Positions 8,481 to 16,978 of a DNA stretch of 64,000 nucleotides are shown in pieces. Positions within the stretch are counted from its first letter, which is position 1. Each line of letters starts with the position of its first letter. The notes under the pieces were generated by a model. That model was not told the DNA's origin. It did no database searches and was given only the letters and a program-made list of their open reading frames with translations. The stretch is from UTCHB3 sp002050155 (GTDB lineage Bacteria; Bacteroidota; Ignavibacteria; Ignavibacteriales; Ignavibacteriaceae). A program made the position numbers and the translations under genes. The stretch is taken from positions 2,914,001-2,978,000 of the forward strand of contig CP129491.1 in assembly GCA_030584105.1 (NCBI GenBank). The letters run 5' to 3'.

Positions 8481-10034
8481 TTACAACGGGATGTTAGCGT
8501 GTTTTTTCGGAGGCAGAGTGTCTTTCTTTGTCGCTAACGATTGCAAAGCTCTGATAACCCGGAACCGGGTATTTCTCGGTTCAATCACATCGTCGATGTA
8601 GCCGTATTTGGCAGCAACATACGGTGAAGCGAATTTTTCTTTATACTCGGTTTCCTTCTGTTTGATGAACTCATCTTTTTGAGCGGGGTCTTCGATTCCT
8701 TTTATCTCTTTGCTGTGCAAAATTTCTATGGCACCTTTGGGGCCCATAACGGCAATTTCAGCCGTGGGCCAGGCGTAGTTAATATCGCCGCGCAAGTGTT
8801 TCGAGCCCATCACATCGTAGGCACCGCCGTAGGCTTTCCGAAGAACTATTGTAACTTTGGGAACTGTAGCCTCGCCGTAAGCGAAGAGCAATTTTGCACC
8901 GTGAACGATTATTCCGCCATACTCCTGAACCGTTCCGGGGAGGAATCCGGGCACATCAACAAATGTAACAACCGGGATGTTGAAAGCATCGCAGAAGCGA
9001 ACAAACCTTGCTGCCTTGCGTGAAGAGTTAATATCGAGCACGCCGGCGATGTAGTTTGGCTGATTTGCCACAATTCCCACGGACATTCCGTTGAACCGTG
9101 CGAAACCCACCACTATGTTAGGTGCGAAGTGGCGCTGTACTTCAACGAACTCGTTATAATCCGTTACTGCGTGAATAACATCACGAACATCGTAAGGGAT
9201 TGAGGGGTTATCCGGGATAATCGAGTTAAGGCTGTCTTCTAATCTGTCGATTGGGTCGTCGCAGTGGGCGAGTGGGGGGTCTTCAAGGTTATTCTGCGGC
9301 ATGAAGCTAAGGAGTTTCCTTATCAGCATAATTCCTTCTTCTTCATCTTCAGCAATGAAATGTGAAACACCCGATTTTGAGCCGTGCACATACGCACCGC
9401 CAAGCTCTTCTTCATTTACATCTTCACCCGTTACGGTTTTAACAACTTTGGGGCCCGTTACAAACATGTAGCTTGTATCGCGTGACATCAGGATGAAGTC
9501 AGTTAGTGCGGGTGAGTAAACCGCACCGCCGGCGCAGGGGCCGAAAATAGCCGAAATTTGAGGAACAACACCCGAAGCGAGGATGTTTCTTTCAAATATT
9601 TCCGCATATCCGGCGAGTGACTGAACACCTTCCTGTATGCGAGCGCCACCCGAATCGTTTATTCCGATTACCGGAGCGCCAACTTTCAGTGCTTTATCCA
9701 TTACCTTGCAGATTTTTTCGGCGTAAGTTTCTGAAAGTGAGCCGCCAAAAACGGTGAAATCTTGCGAAAACACATAAACCAAGCGCCCGTCGATGGTGCC
9801 GTAACCCGTTACTACGCCATCAGAAAGGTACTGCTGACTCTCCAGACCGAAATCTGTGCAGCGGTGTGTTACGAACATATCAAATTCTTCAAAACTGCCG
9901 GGGTCAAGCAGCAGTTCTATTCTTTCCCTTGCTGTTTTTTTCCCTTTATTGTGTTGAGCTTCAATTCTCTTTTCTCCACCGCCCAACCGGGCTTTCTTGC
10001 GGAGCTCCATCAATTCTTTAATTTTCTCTTCCAT
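8481..10034 (-). CDS. mmdA: Methylmalonyl-CoA decarboxylase / acyl-CoA carboxylase carboxyltransferase subunit
   Basis: This 517-residue carboxyltransferase has the full length of MmdA/PccB. The N-terminal half contains RIELLLDPGSFEEFD, FSQDFTVFGGSLSE, GINDSGGARIQEGV and FGPCAGGAVYSPALTDFI. The C-terminal half contains FVDVPGFLPGTVQEYGGII and AYGGAYDVMGSKHL. It transfers the carboxyl group of (S)-methylmalonyl-CoA to the biotin carrier. Co-transcription with OadB and OadG points to a decarboxylating Na+ pump rather than propionyl-CoA carboxylase, because no biotin carboxylase gene is present. The epimerase gene lies just upstream (23 bp). Confidence 0.9.
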   Translation of the reverse strand: MEEKIKELMELRKKARLGGGEKRIEAQHNKGKKTARERIELLLDPGSFEEFDMFVTHRCTDFGLESQQYLSDGVVTGYGTIDGRLVYVFSQDFTVFGGSLSETYAEKICKVMDKALKVGAPVIGINDSGGARIQEGVQSLAGYAEIFERNILASGVVPQISAIFGPCAGGAVYSPALTDFILMSRDTSYMFVTGPKVVKTVTGEDVNEEELGGAYVHGSKSGVSHFIAEDEEEGIMLIRKLLSFMPQNNLEDPPLAHCDDPIDRLEDSLNSIIPDNPSIPYDVRDVIHAVTDYNEFVEVQRHFAPNIVVGFARFNGMSVGIVANQPNYIAGVLDINSSRKAARFVRFCDAFNIPVVTFVDVPGFLPGTVQEYGGIIVHGAKLLFAYGEATVPKVTIVLRKAYGGAYDVMGSKHLRGDINYAWPTAEIAVMGPKGAIEILHSKEIKGIEDPAQKDEFIKQKETEYKEKFASPYVAAKYGYIDDVIEPRNTRFRVIRALQSLATKKDTLPPKKHANIPL

Positions 10035-10057
10035 ATTAACTAATCCTTACGGTCTGT

Positions 10058-10468
10058 TCAATTTTTCGGGTGTTCGCACAATTCAGTGAGAACCCCGAGG
10101 GTGGATTTAGGGTGCAAAAATGCGATATTTAAGCCCTCGGCACCCTTGCGTGGTTGCTTATCGATTAATGAGATTCCTTTTGATTCTGCGTCATCTAATG
10201 CTGTTTGTAAGCCTTCGGTGGCGAATGCGATGTGGTGAATGCCGGGGCCCTTTTTCTCAATGAATTTTGCGATGGGTCCCTCCGGCGAGGTTGATTCTAA
10301 CAGTTCGATCTTGGTCTGACCGACCTGAAAAAAAGCGGTTTTAACTTTTTGGTCTGTAACTTCTTCTATTTTATAGCACTTAAGTCCTAATACATTTTCA
10401 TAATACCCAATTGCCTCATCCATATTTGCAACCGCTATACCTATATGTTCTATGTGTGTAATATCCAT
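10058..10468 (-). CDS. mce: Methylmalonyl-CoA epimerase
   Basis: This 136-residue protein has a paired beta-alpha-beta-beta-beta (glyoxalase/vicinal oxygen chelate) fold. HIEHIGIAVANMDEAIGYYE opens it, the metal glutamate lies in TKIELLESTSPEGPIAKF, and GPGIHHIAFATE carries a metal His. It converts (R)- to (S)-methylmalonyl-CoA, feeding MmdA. It is the first gene of the five-gene operon. A weak 6-bp hairpin (CTGAGG/CCTCAG) lies upstream at 10592-10611. Confidence 0.92.
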   Translation of the reverse strand: MDITHIEHIGIAVANMDEAIGYYENVLGLKCYKIEEVTDQKVKTAFFQVGQTKIELLESTSPEGPIAKFIEKKGPGIHHIAFATEGLQTALDDAESKGISLIDKQPRKGAEGLNIAFLHPKSTLGVLTELCEHPKN

Positions 10469-10694
10469 TTTCGTTGTCCAAAATATAATAAATCGTGTTA
10501 TAAAATTTCGTGATTTTTTAGCTCAAAAACAAATGAATTTTTTATAAGAAGTGGTGCCGGTTTGTTTATTTTTCGCCTTTTTTGCGATTATCTGAGGTTT
10601 TTTCCCCTCAGTTTGAAATTTCTTTACGGTTGTATAAGATTTTAAGACTTTTTACAAGAGAGTAAGCCATTGGTTGAGTCTGCAAGCGCTAACC

Positions 10695-13454
10695 TCACCT
10701 CACTTGAATAGAAGGAACAATCATAATCAGCCTGCCGCCGCCACCGGGCAGAAAGATTTCAAATTTTCGGAGGTCATCACTCATACTTTCAGAAAGTGCC
10801 GCAAGCTGTGGTTGCCCGGGCGAACTCATATCGAACACCGAATAATTTTTGTATCCTAAGTTCAGATGATTCAGATACACTTCAATAATCCGCCCGCCGG
10901 AGTTGGGGTCTTCTGTTTCATCAACAATTTTGTTGGTAATATATAAGAAGATTGTGTCCGGCTCAATTTGATAAAAGTTGTTCCAACGGGTCAGTTGCAG
11001 CAAACCGGTTTCCGTATCGGAAAATTTTTCGAATGGGGTATCGTTCCCGAAGTTAACCGCCGGGTCGTAGTTACTATTGTTGACTGAAAAATCCTCGCCG
11101 CCATTTGGGTTTGCTGCACCATTTCCATAATTGCCGGTTCCGTTCTGCGGATTCGCCCTTTTCCCGTTTACGCGTGCAATCCAGTCAGCCCCTGCACTTC
11201 TTCTGTAGGTTTGTGTATTCCCCGAGAAAGTTCCCGCCCATGAAGTTCGAAGAATAAATTTTTCGATGGGTTTGACCGATTCCAAAAATTCCTTTAATGC
11301 CCAATATCTTTCGTTTGGAATCTGCGGGTTATCTGCCCTTTGTTTATTAAGGGATGCCGAATTTTCATTATAGGGGTTTGTTGCGTCGTCAAAAAGACCG
11401 AAAGTAATCATTCCATAGTCAACCCGGGTTGTGCCCATATAAAACATAAATCCTTTTGCACCGAAAGAAAGAGCAAGGTTACCCTGCAGGGCAATTTCCT
11501 GCTTTGAGGGAAAGCGCAAATCAAGCGCACCCCTGACATACTCTCCTTTTTCGGGGTTAAAACCTCGTGAACCTGATACCTGAATAGTGCTGGTTAACGG
11601 AATATCGTCTGAGAGATCGGGTGTGAAATTTTTCGCCGCCTCAATAGCGGTTAAAAGTCCCATAAACTGCCAGGGGTCTTCCCTACCTGTTTCGTCGCGG
11701 GGCAGAACCCTCTCATTTTTATATTCTATGAAGTTTTCAATTGCTTTTTGCACTGCGGTTTGGTCCTGAAACCCCCTCGGGTGCCCGGCTTGAAAAGGAT
11801 AATTATCGAAGATAAAATAATTTTTGTAGAAACCGGCAGGAAGTGCAGCATAAGTGCGGTCGAACCCGAAATGCCAGCGCCAGTAAACACCTGATGCCCC
11901 GGCAATATCGAAAGACTTATTTCCGGGCGCTAATTCCCGAACCATTTTAGTGTATTCTTTCCGCACATTAGCAGTAAGCAAGAAAGGCTCATCATCGTAA
12001 AAAGAACCAAAAAGTTCGGTTGAACCGAGTGAATCAATAAAACTTTTTAGCTGCGATCTTACTGTTTCTTTTGCCCCTTTTTCATAGAAGAACGATTGAT
12101 AAAGCTCGTCGTGAACTGAAATTGCATCAATTTGCACCGGGATAAGATTTGAATACAAAATTCCAATTTCAATATTTTTATCAACGGTTACTGCTCCAAA
12201 TTCTTTGAAATTCAGATTTGGGTCGGTGAGTGTAATCCACTGAAAACCATCCGAAGTGAAATCCCTTTTTCTGACGATAAATTCAAAATCCTTCAGCAAC
12301 GGGCTGCTTGTTTCTTCAGTATGTTGCTGATTTTTTTCGTCTGCAACCTTGCTGTTTTTATCCCCATCTTCACCGGGCAAAAAATTACTTTTCGGTGAAA
12401 GAGCCCCCCTGTGTGTTTCAGGATCGAACGGAAGTTCAGCCAAGGAACCGTTGTTTGAAGCGGGCAGAACACGAATCTGAACGCGGAAAACCTCCGTATC
12501 ATCCGGGTAGTTCCGTTTATCAATTTTCGCTTTGACTGCAAAATAGTGCTGCAGGTTTCCGTTGGTGAACATCATCCTGAAAATTTTGCCGTAAACGATG
12601 TGTTTTTTACCCTGAAATCCGGAATTTATGGTGAGGACTCGTTCGCCGTTTTCATCATTTTTTATCTGTTTCTTTAATTCCCGGTCCGGGCTTTGGTTTA
12701 GGTCTTGGTTTTGCTTTTGGTTTGGGTCGTAGCCTTGATCTTGGTTTTGCTTTTGGTTTGGGTCGTAGCCTCGATCTTGCTTTTGGTTTTGGTTTGGGTC
12801 GTAGCCTTGATCTTGGTTTTGGTTGTAGACTTGGTTCCGGTTTGGTGTAGTCTGTTCGCCAATTTCCCCTGACGGAAGTGCAAACCTGACGGTAACCCAT
12901 TCGCCATTGTCATAAACGGTTGTATCAGAACCGGCAATCTCCGGTGTAATCCATTTAGGTATCAAATCGGGGTTTGTGCTGTTGAACCAGACACTTGAGG
13001 ATGTTTTCGTGCCAAACCCAAAGTTGTAATCAGGGCTGATGTTAAAAATTGATGAGCCGCCAATCTGAAAAGGATAGGCTTCCCTGTCCTGCCCCTGAGC
13101 TTTGATGTAAGTTCCGGTTTCTTTCCCGAGGAGGTGGGGGTAGTCTTTGCTCCACTCCAAGTGCATATTCAATATTTTCCGCTTTCTGTTCAACGGGCTT
13201 GGTGTGGTTGATACTTCATCCGCCCAGGAAACGGAGTGTGTTACGCCGAGGGAATCAAAATATTCGCTTATAGTTTCAGCACTTCTTTTTAAGCCCTCGG
13301 CGTTAAATTCTTTTCCCCAGTTGAAAGGCGGGATTTTATAACTGACATATCCGTCAAAAAACGCAATAATCGGGAAAGTTGTGTCACGGATTTGTGCAAA
13401 AAGAGTTTCGCAACTCAAAAACAAAGCAAAGAGGATGATGATAATTTTTTTCAT
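10695..13454 (-). CDS. Large secreted protein of unknown function with Asn/Gln repeats
   Basis: I do not recognise this protein firmly. From ATG 13454 it has about 919 residues with a clear signal peptide (MKKIIIILFALFLSCETLFA), so it is exported. Several stretches (AFFDGYVSYKIPPFNWGKEF, FYDDEPFLLTANVRKEYTKM, ALSFGAKGFMFYMGTTRVDYG) are reminiscent of glycoside-hydrolase TIM barrels, but I cannot name a catalytic pair. At about residues 215-270 there is a Gln/Asn/Asp-rich repeat built from YDPNQKQNQDQG units. No T9SS sorting tail is visible. It is transcribed toward the epimerase gene with a 226-bp gap, so it is probably a separate unit. Confidence 0.6.
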   Translation of the reverse strand: MKKIIIILFALFLSCETLFAQIRDTTFPIIAFFDGYVSYKIPPFNWGKEFNAEGLKRSAETISEYFDSLGVTHSVSWADEVSTTPSPLNRKRKILNMHLEWSKDYPHLLGKETGTYIKAQGQDREAYPFQIGGSSIFNISPDYNFGFGTKTSSSVWFNSTNPDLIPKWITPEIAGSDTTVYDNGEWVTVRFALPSGEIGEQTTPNRNQVYNQNQDQGYDPNQNQKQDRGYDPNQKQNQDQGYDPNQKQNQDLNQSPDRELKKQIKNDENGERVLTINSGFQGKKHIVYGKIFRMMFTNGNLQHYFAVKAKIDKRNYPDDTEVFRVQIRVLPASNNGSLAELPFDPETHRGALSPKSNFLPGEDGDKNSKVADEKNQQHTEETSSPLLKDFEFIVRKRDFTSDGFQWITLTDPNLNFKEFGAVTVDKNIEIGILYSNLIPVQIDAISVHDELYQSFFYEKGAKETVRSQLKSFIDSLGSTELFGSFYDDEPFLLTANVRKEYTKMVRELAPGNKSFDIAGASGVYWRWHFGFDRTYAALPAGFYKNYFIFDNYPFQAGHPRGFQDQTAVQKAIENFIEYKNERVLPRDETGREDPWQFMGLLTAIEAAKNFTPDLSDDIPLTSTIQVSGSRGFNPEKGEYVRGALDLRFPSKQEIALQGNLALSFGAKGFMFYMGTTRVDYGMITFGLFDDATNPYNENSASLNKQRADNPQIPNERYWALKEFLESVKPIEKFILRTSWAGTFSGNTQTYRRSAGADWIARVNGKRANPQNGTGNYGNGAANPNGGEDFSVNNSNYDPAVNFGNDTPFEKFSDTETGLLQLTRWNNFYQIEPDTIFLYITNKIVDETEDPNSGGRIIEVYLNHLNLGYKNYSVFDMSSPGQPQLAALSESMSDDLRKFEIFLPGGGGRLIMIVPSIQVR
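12690..12850 (-). repeat. In-frame tandem repeat encoding Gln/Asn/Tyr/Asp/Pro units
   Basis: On the plus strand, GGTTTGGGTCGTAGCC recurs four times with TTGATCTTGGTTTTG between copies. In the coding frame this gives repeated YDPNQ(N/K)Q blocks. The other minus frames are also open here because of the repeat and should not be taken as genes. Confidence 0.8.
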
Positions 13455-13585
13455 TAAGGGGTCTTTCCGGTTCAATTAAGTTTTTGGATACTGATTAATC
13501 GGGAAGGGTTTAACAACTTTATTTGGGTTTGCCTTCCGGATTTGGGTTAATCCTCCCGCTTTAGGTTTACTTACCCGGCCTGCAG

Positions 13586-14035
13586 TTACCCTCTCAACTT
13601 ATCCAAAAGTTCATTCAGTTGAGAGGCTTCTTTCACAGATATATTTTTCATATACGAGTAAATTTTGTCCTCCAAGTGGTCAATCCGGGCTAAAAGGTCA
13701 AGTCCTTCCTGTGTAATGGTAATTTCAGCGCGTCTGCGGTCATCTTTGCAGGTTTTTCTTTTCAGGTAGCCTTTCTCCAAAAGCCGGTCAACAAGACGGG
13801 AGGCATCGGACATTTTATCGAGCATTCTTTCTTTCAGAAGGTTAACGGTACACGGGTTTGGGTATTGCCCTCTTAAAATGCGCAGTATATTATACTGTTG
13901 AACAGTTAAGCCGTGCTCTTTCATTTTAGGCGCATGCTGAGCCAAAAGCCAGTTAGTTGTGTAAATAAGGTTCATCATAACCTTGTGCTGCTCGCTTTTG
14001 AATTTTTTCTGTTTAATTTCTTCTTCTAAACGCAT
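13586..14035 (-). CDS. MarR family transcriptional regulator
   Basis: This 149-residue winged-helix protein has helices HAPKMKEHGLTVQQYNILRIL, a recognition helix in MLDKMSDASRLVDRLLEKGY, and the wing KRKTCKDDRRRAEITITQEG. These give the classic MarR layout. ATG 14035 is used. It is divergent from the secreted phosphoesterase gene at 14217. A perfect 14-bp palindrome sits 55 bp upstream of its start, which is a typical place for autoregulation. The ligand is unknown. Confidence 0.88.
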   Translation of the reverse strand: MRLEEEIKQKKFKSEQHKVMMNLIYTTNWLLAQHAPKMKEHGLTVQQYNILRILRGQYPNPCTVNLLKERMLDKMSDASRLVDRLLEKGYLKRKTCKDDRRRAEITITQEGLDLLARIDHLEDKIYSYMKNISVKEASQLNELLDKLRG

Positions 14036-14089
14036 CTTTTTTACCGTTAAGTTCTTTGTTCAGGAAAAAAGCAGGAAACCCTCTTATTG

Positions 14090-14103
14090 TATGTTATAAC
14101 ATA
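14090..14103. promoter_or_regulatory. Candidate MarR operator (perfect palindrome)
   Basis: TATGTTATAACATA is its own reverse complement. It lies in the 181-bp divergent gap between marR and the phosphoesterase gene, the usual place for MarR dimers to bind. The link to this MarR is inferred from position. Confidence 0.5.
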
Positions 14104-14181
14104 TTTCGGGGTAGAAGGGGTTCCAATCGCTTGTATTTCATATTCCTTTTATTTAGGATAATTAGAGAGAATAGTAATATT

Positions 14182-14189
14182 TATATTTG
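14182..14189 (+). promoter_or_regulatory. Bacteroidota-type -7 box upstream of the EEP gene
   Basis: TATATTTG fits the TAnnTTTG -7 consensus and lies 28 bp before ATG 14217. I did not find a clear -33 TTTG. The box overlaps an upstream in-frame TTG, which argues for the later ATG start. Confidence 0.4.
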
Positions 14190-14216
14190 AACATTATTCA
14201 CAAAAAAATAAGACAA

Positions 14217-15233
14217 ATGAAAACCTCGCGCACATTATTCATTGCACTTTTGTTATTCATCACGCCGATTTTCTCACAAGGGGAAGGAGGCACTTTTTTC
14301 CTCGCTTCGTACAATGTGGAAAACCTTTTTGATACGATTAACGACCCGACAAAGAACGACGAGCAATTCCTGCCTTCAGATAGTTCACAATGGAACACCG
14401 AAAAATACACAACTAAATTGAATCATCTGGCACAGGTGATCGATTCGATGAATAACGGGTGGGGGCCCGATGTGTTGGGTTTGGCAGAAGTGGAAAACAA
14501 AGCCGTGGTGGATGACTTGGTTGCGCACTTAAATAACGGCAAAAAATATGAAGTGGTGCATTTTGAGTCTCCGGATGGGCGCGGGATAGACTGTGCGCTG
14601 ATCTTCAACACGCGTATTTTCAAATTTGTTGCGTCCGATACTCTGGGTGTGAACCTACCGAACGGCTGGCCCACCCGATCGATCCTTCACGCTGCATTGA
14701 CAACCCCAAGGGGCACGCTTTACCACTTCTTTGTAAATCACTGGCCCTCAAGAAGTGGCGGTCAGGAAAAATCGGAAATCAACAGAGTAACCGCCGGCGC
14801 TCGGCTGAAACTGAAAACTGATGAACTTTTAAGCAAAGACCCTAACACTAATATTTTGATTATGGGCGACATGAACGATGAACCGTTGGATAAATCGATT
14901 GTGGAAGCATTAGGCGCACTTGGTTTTAATTGCGATTCACTAAGCGGATTGGCGCAGGATGCACTTTATAACCTCAGCCTTGAAAAGAAGCTTAAAGGTG
15001 AAGGTTCCTACAAATACCGCGGCAACTGGAATATGCTCGATCAGATGATTGCTTCCGGTAATGTGCTGAAGAAACTTTATTTATGCGGGTCGTTTGGAAT
15101 TTTTAACCCGGAATTTATTCAGCAAAAAGGGGGGAATTACGAGGGTGCGTCACTTCCAACCTTTGGCGGAAGAAGATACTTTGGCGGTTACAGCGATCAT
15201 TTTGCCGTTTATGCGATTTTTCATTTGGACTAA
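14217..15233 (+). CDS. Secreted endonuclease/exonuclease/phosphatase family protein
   Basis: From ATG 14217 this is a 338-residue protein with a signal peptide (MKTSRTLFIALLLFITPIFS). Motifs of the EEP fold are in order: ASYNVENLFD (Asn ligand), LGLAEVENK (metal Glu), IDCALIFN, VNHWPSRSGGQEKSEINR (catalytic His), LIMGDMNDEP (catalytic Asp, Asn) and YSDHFAVYA (terminal Asp-His). All catalytic residues look intact. It would cleave a phosphodiester or phosphomonoester outside the cytoplasm; DNA, RNA or lipid cannot be told apart. It is divergent from marR. Confidence 0.85.
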   Translation: MKTSRTLFIALLLFITPIFSQGEGGTFFLASYNVENLFDTINDPTKNDEQFLPSDSSQWNTEKYTTKLNHLAQVIDSMNNGWGPDVLGLAEVENKAVVDDLVAHLNNGKKYEVVHFESPDGRGIDCALIFNTRIFKFVASDTLGVNLPNGWPTRSILHAALTTPRGTLYHFFVNHWPSRSGGQEKSEINRVTAGARLKLKTDELLSKDPNTNILIMGDMNDEPLDKSIVEALGALGFNCDSLSGLAQDALYNLSLEKKLKGEGSYKYRGNWNMLDQMIASGNVLKKLYLCGSFGIFNPEFIQQKGGNYEGASLPTFGGRRYFGGYSDHFAVYAIFHLD

Positions 15234-15292
15234 ATAGTGATTAAGCAGAAAAGTTTTGACGAATTTCTGAATTTCTCCAAGGGTAAAATAGA

Positions 15293-16795
15293 ATGAATTC
15301 TTATACGGACTCGCAGCCCGAAAGCCTTGATGAGTTACTTAGTTATTTCCACGGACCAAAAGGCGAAAACAGCGAACTTTTCCGGAAAATGTTGCTTAAG
15401 ATTTTTGACCGGCACGCTCAGCAAAGGGCTTCACTTTTCCCGGATGATGAACCACTTTTTTCACCAAACGGCGAGAACAAAAATTTGGAAAGGGCGGTTG
15501 AAACACTTTTAGATAAAATGGAAGGAAATCTACCCTTCTTTCACCCGAGATATAGCGCACAAATGGGGAAGGACCCGACAATTCCCTCTATTCTGGGCTA
15601 TCTTGCTTTCGCTTTTGCAAACCCAAACAATCACGCATGGGAGGGGGGTCCGGTTACTACGCAAATGGAGATGGAAGTTGTGGAAACTCTGTTGAAGATG
15701 TGGGGCGTACCCGGTGGCTGGGGGCATCTTTCGAGCGGTGGCTCGCTTGCAAATATGGAAACTTTGTGGGCTGTGCGCGATCACTACGGCAACGGAACGG
15801 TTTTTTTCTCTGAGGTTTCACACTATTCATGGAAAAGAATCTCAAAAATTCTTTTGATTGACTCTTTTGCTGAAATTCCTGTCGAAGGTAATTTTCGGAT
15901 GAACCCCAACGCATTGGAAGAGGCTCTGAAGAAAGCCAAAAAGCCGATGATGGTGGTTGCAAATTTCGGTTCTACAGGCACAGGAGGCGCCGATGATCTG
16001 GCGCCAATTCTTGAATTAAAGAAAAAATACAATTTCCACCTGCATATCGATGCTGCTTACGGCGGATTTTTCCGCTCTGTGTTGCTTGACGACGATTATC
16101 AGTTAATACCCCACGATCCGACCGGTGAGGTATCGCTTCATTCATATCAACAGTTGCAACTACTTCCCGAGGCGGATTCTATCACAATCGATCCCCACAA
16201 ACAGGGGTTTATTCAATATGGTGCCGGAGCGGTTTTGTATAAAGATGAAGCGCTGCGAGCACCCCTTTCGAACACAGCACCCTATACTTACCACAAAACG
16301 GATAAACCAAACATAGGGATGTTTGCTCTTGAAGGCTCACGACCCGGTGCGATGGCAGCTGCATGTTGGCTGACTTACCGGACAATTCCGCCCGTTTACA
16401 GTGGTTTGGGCAAATTGCTGAGGCTTTCGCTTGCGGCTGCGAATAAATTTTGGGAATTAATAGAGGAATCTTCCGCTTTTGATAACTTCAACAAACCGGA
16501 TATTGATATTGTAACTTTCTACGCAAAGGGGAAGAACGGGGAAGAGATGGTTAAAAATTCGATGAAAGTTTATCAACAGCTTTCGGTTGAAAACCCAGAA
16601 GCAGAGTTTATTATCTCGAAGTTTGTTGTAAGCCCCGAAATTGCAGGGCGTGTGATCCCCGGGTTGAAGTTGCCACCGGGTGAAAATTTTTCGGCACTTC
16701 GTTCAGTTTTTATGAAACACTGGAATGCATTGGACGATTTCCGGTATGTCCGTCTGTTGGTAAACACTTTGGAAGAATCGTTAAAATTGCAGTAA
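15293..16795 (+). CDS. PLP-dependent group II decarboxylase family protein
   Basis: This 500-residue enzyme is related to glutamate and aromatic amino acid decarboxylases. The cofactor site is recognisable: GHLSSGGSLANMETLWAVR binds phosphate, HIDAAYGGFF has the Asp that binds the pyridine nitrogen, and DPHKQGFIQYGAG contains the Schiff-base lysine. EGSRPGAMAAACWLTY follows. The usual DPHKW reads DPHKQ, as in more distant members. The substrate cannot be read from sequence. It lies 59 bp after the phosphoesterase gene on the same strand, with no evident functional link. Confidence 0.85.
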   Translation: MNSYTDSQPESLDELLSYFHGPKGENSELFRKMLLKIFDRHAQQRASLFPDDEPLFSPNGENKNLERAVETLLDKMEGNLPFFHPRYSAQMGKDPTIPSILGYLAFAFANPNNHAWEGGPVTTQMEMEVVETLLKMWGVPGGWGHLSSGGSLANMETLWAVRDHYGNGTVFFSEVSHYSWKRISKILLIDSFAEIPVEGNFRMNPNALEEALKKAKKPMMVVANFGSTGTGGADDLAPILELKKKYNFHLHIDAAYGGFFRSVLLDDDYQLIPHDPTGEVSLHSYQQLQLLPEADSITIDPHKQGFIQYGAGAVLYKDEALRAPLSNTAPYTYHKTDKPNIGMFALEGSRPGAMAAACWLTYRTIPPVYSGLGKLLRLSLAAANKFWELIEESSAFDNFNKPDIDIVTFYAKGKNGEEMVKNSMKVYQQLSVENPEAEFIISKFVVSPEIAGRVIPGLKLPPGENFSALRSVFMKHWNALDDFRYVRLLVNTLEESLKLQ

Positions 16796-16943
16796 AATCA
16801 GCGTTGTTTCTGAAAACCAGAGGTAAAAAGTTTTAGTTTGTGCTCATTTTCTTTTAATTATAGTTTAACTTCCTATAGATATAACTTGCTGCATTAAGAG
16901 GAGCAGAGGGGGGAATATCTCAACCAAAGTCTGAGATTTTTCT

Positions 16944-16951
16944 TAAATTTG
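16944..16951 (+). promoter_or_regulatory. Possible -7 promoter box for lysA
   Basis: TAAATTTG matches TAnnTTTG and lies 27 bp before ATG 16979. No good -33 box is seen. Its overlap with an in-frame TTG supports the ATG start. Confidence 0.3.
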
Positions 16952-16978
16952 TGTTTTGTACAAAAATTTCCCCGAACA

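Noticed and set aside
12655..12937. Minus-strand frames encoding Arg/Pro/Lys and Thr/Lys repeats
   Set aside because: These are other frames of the in-frame YDPNQ repeat of the large secreted protein.
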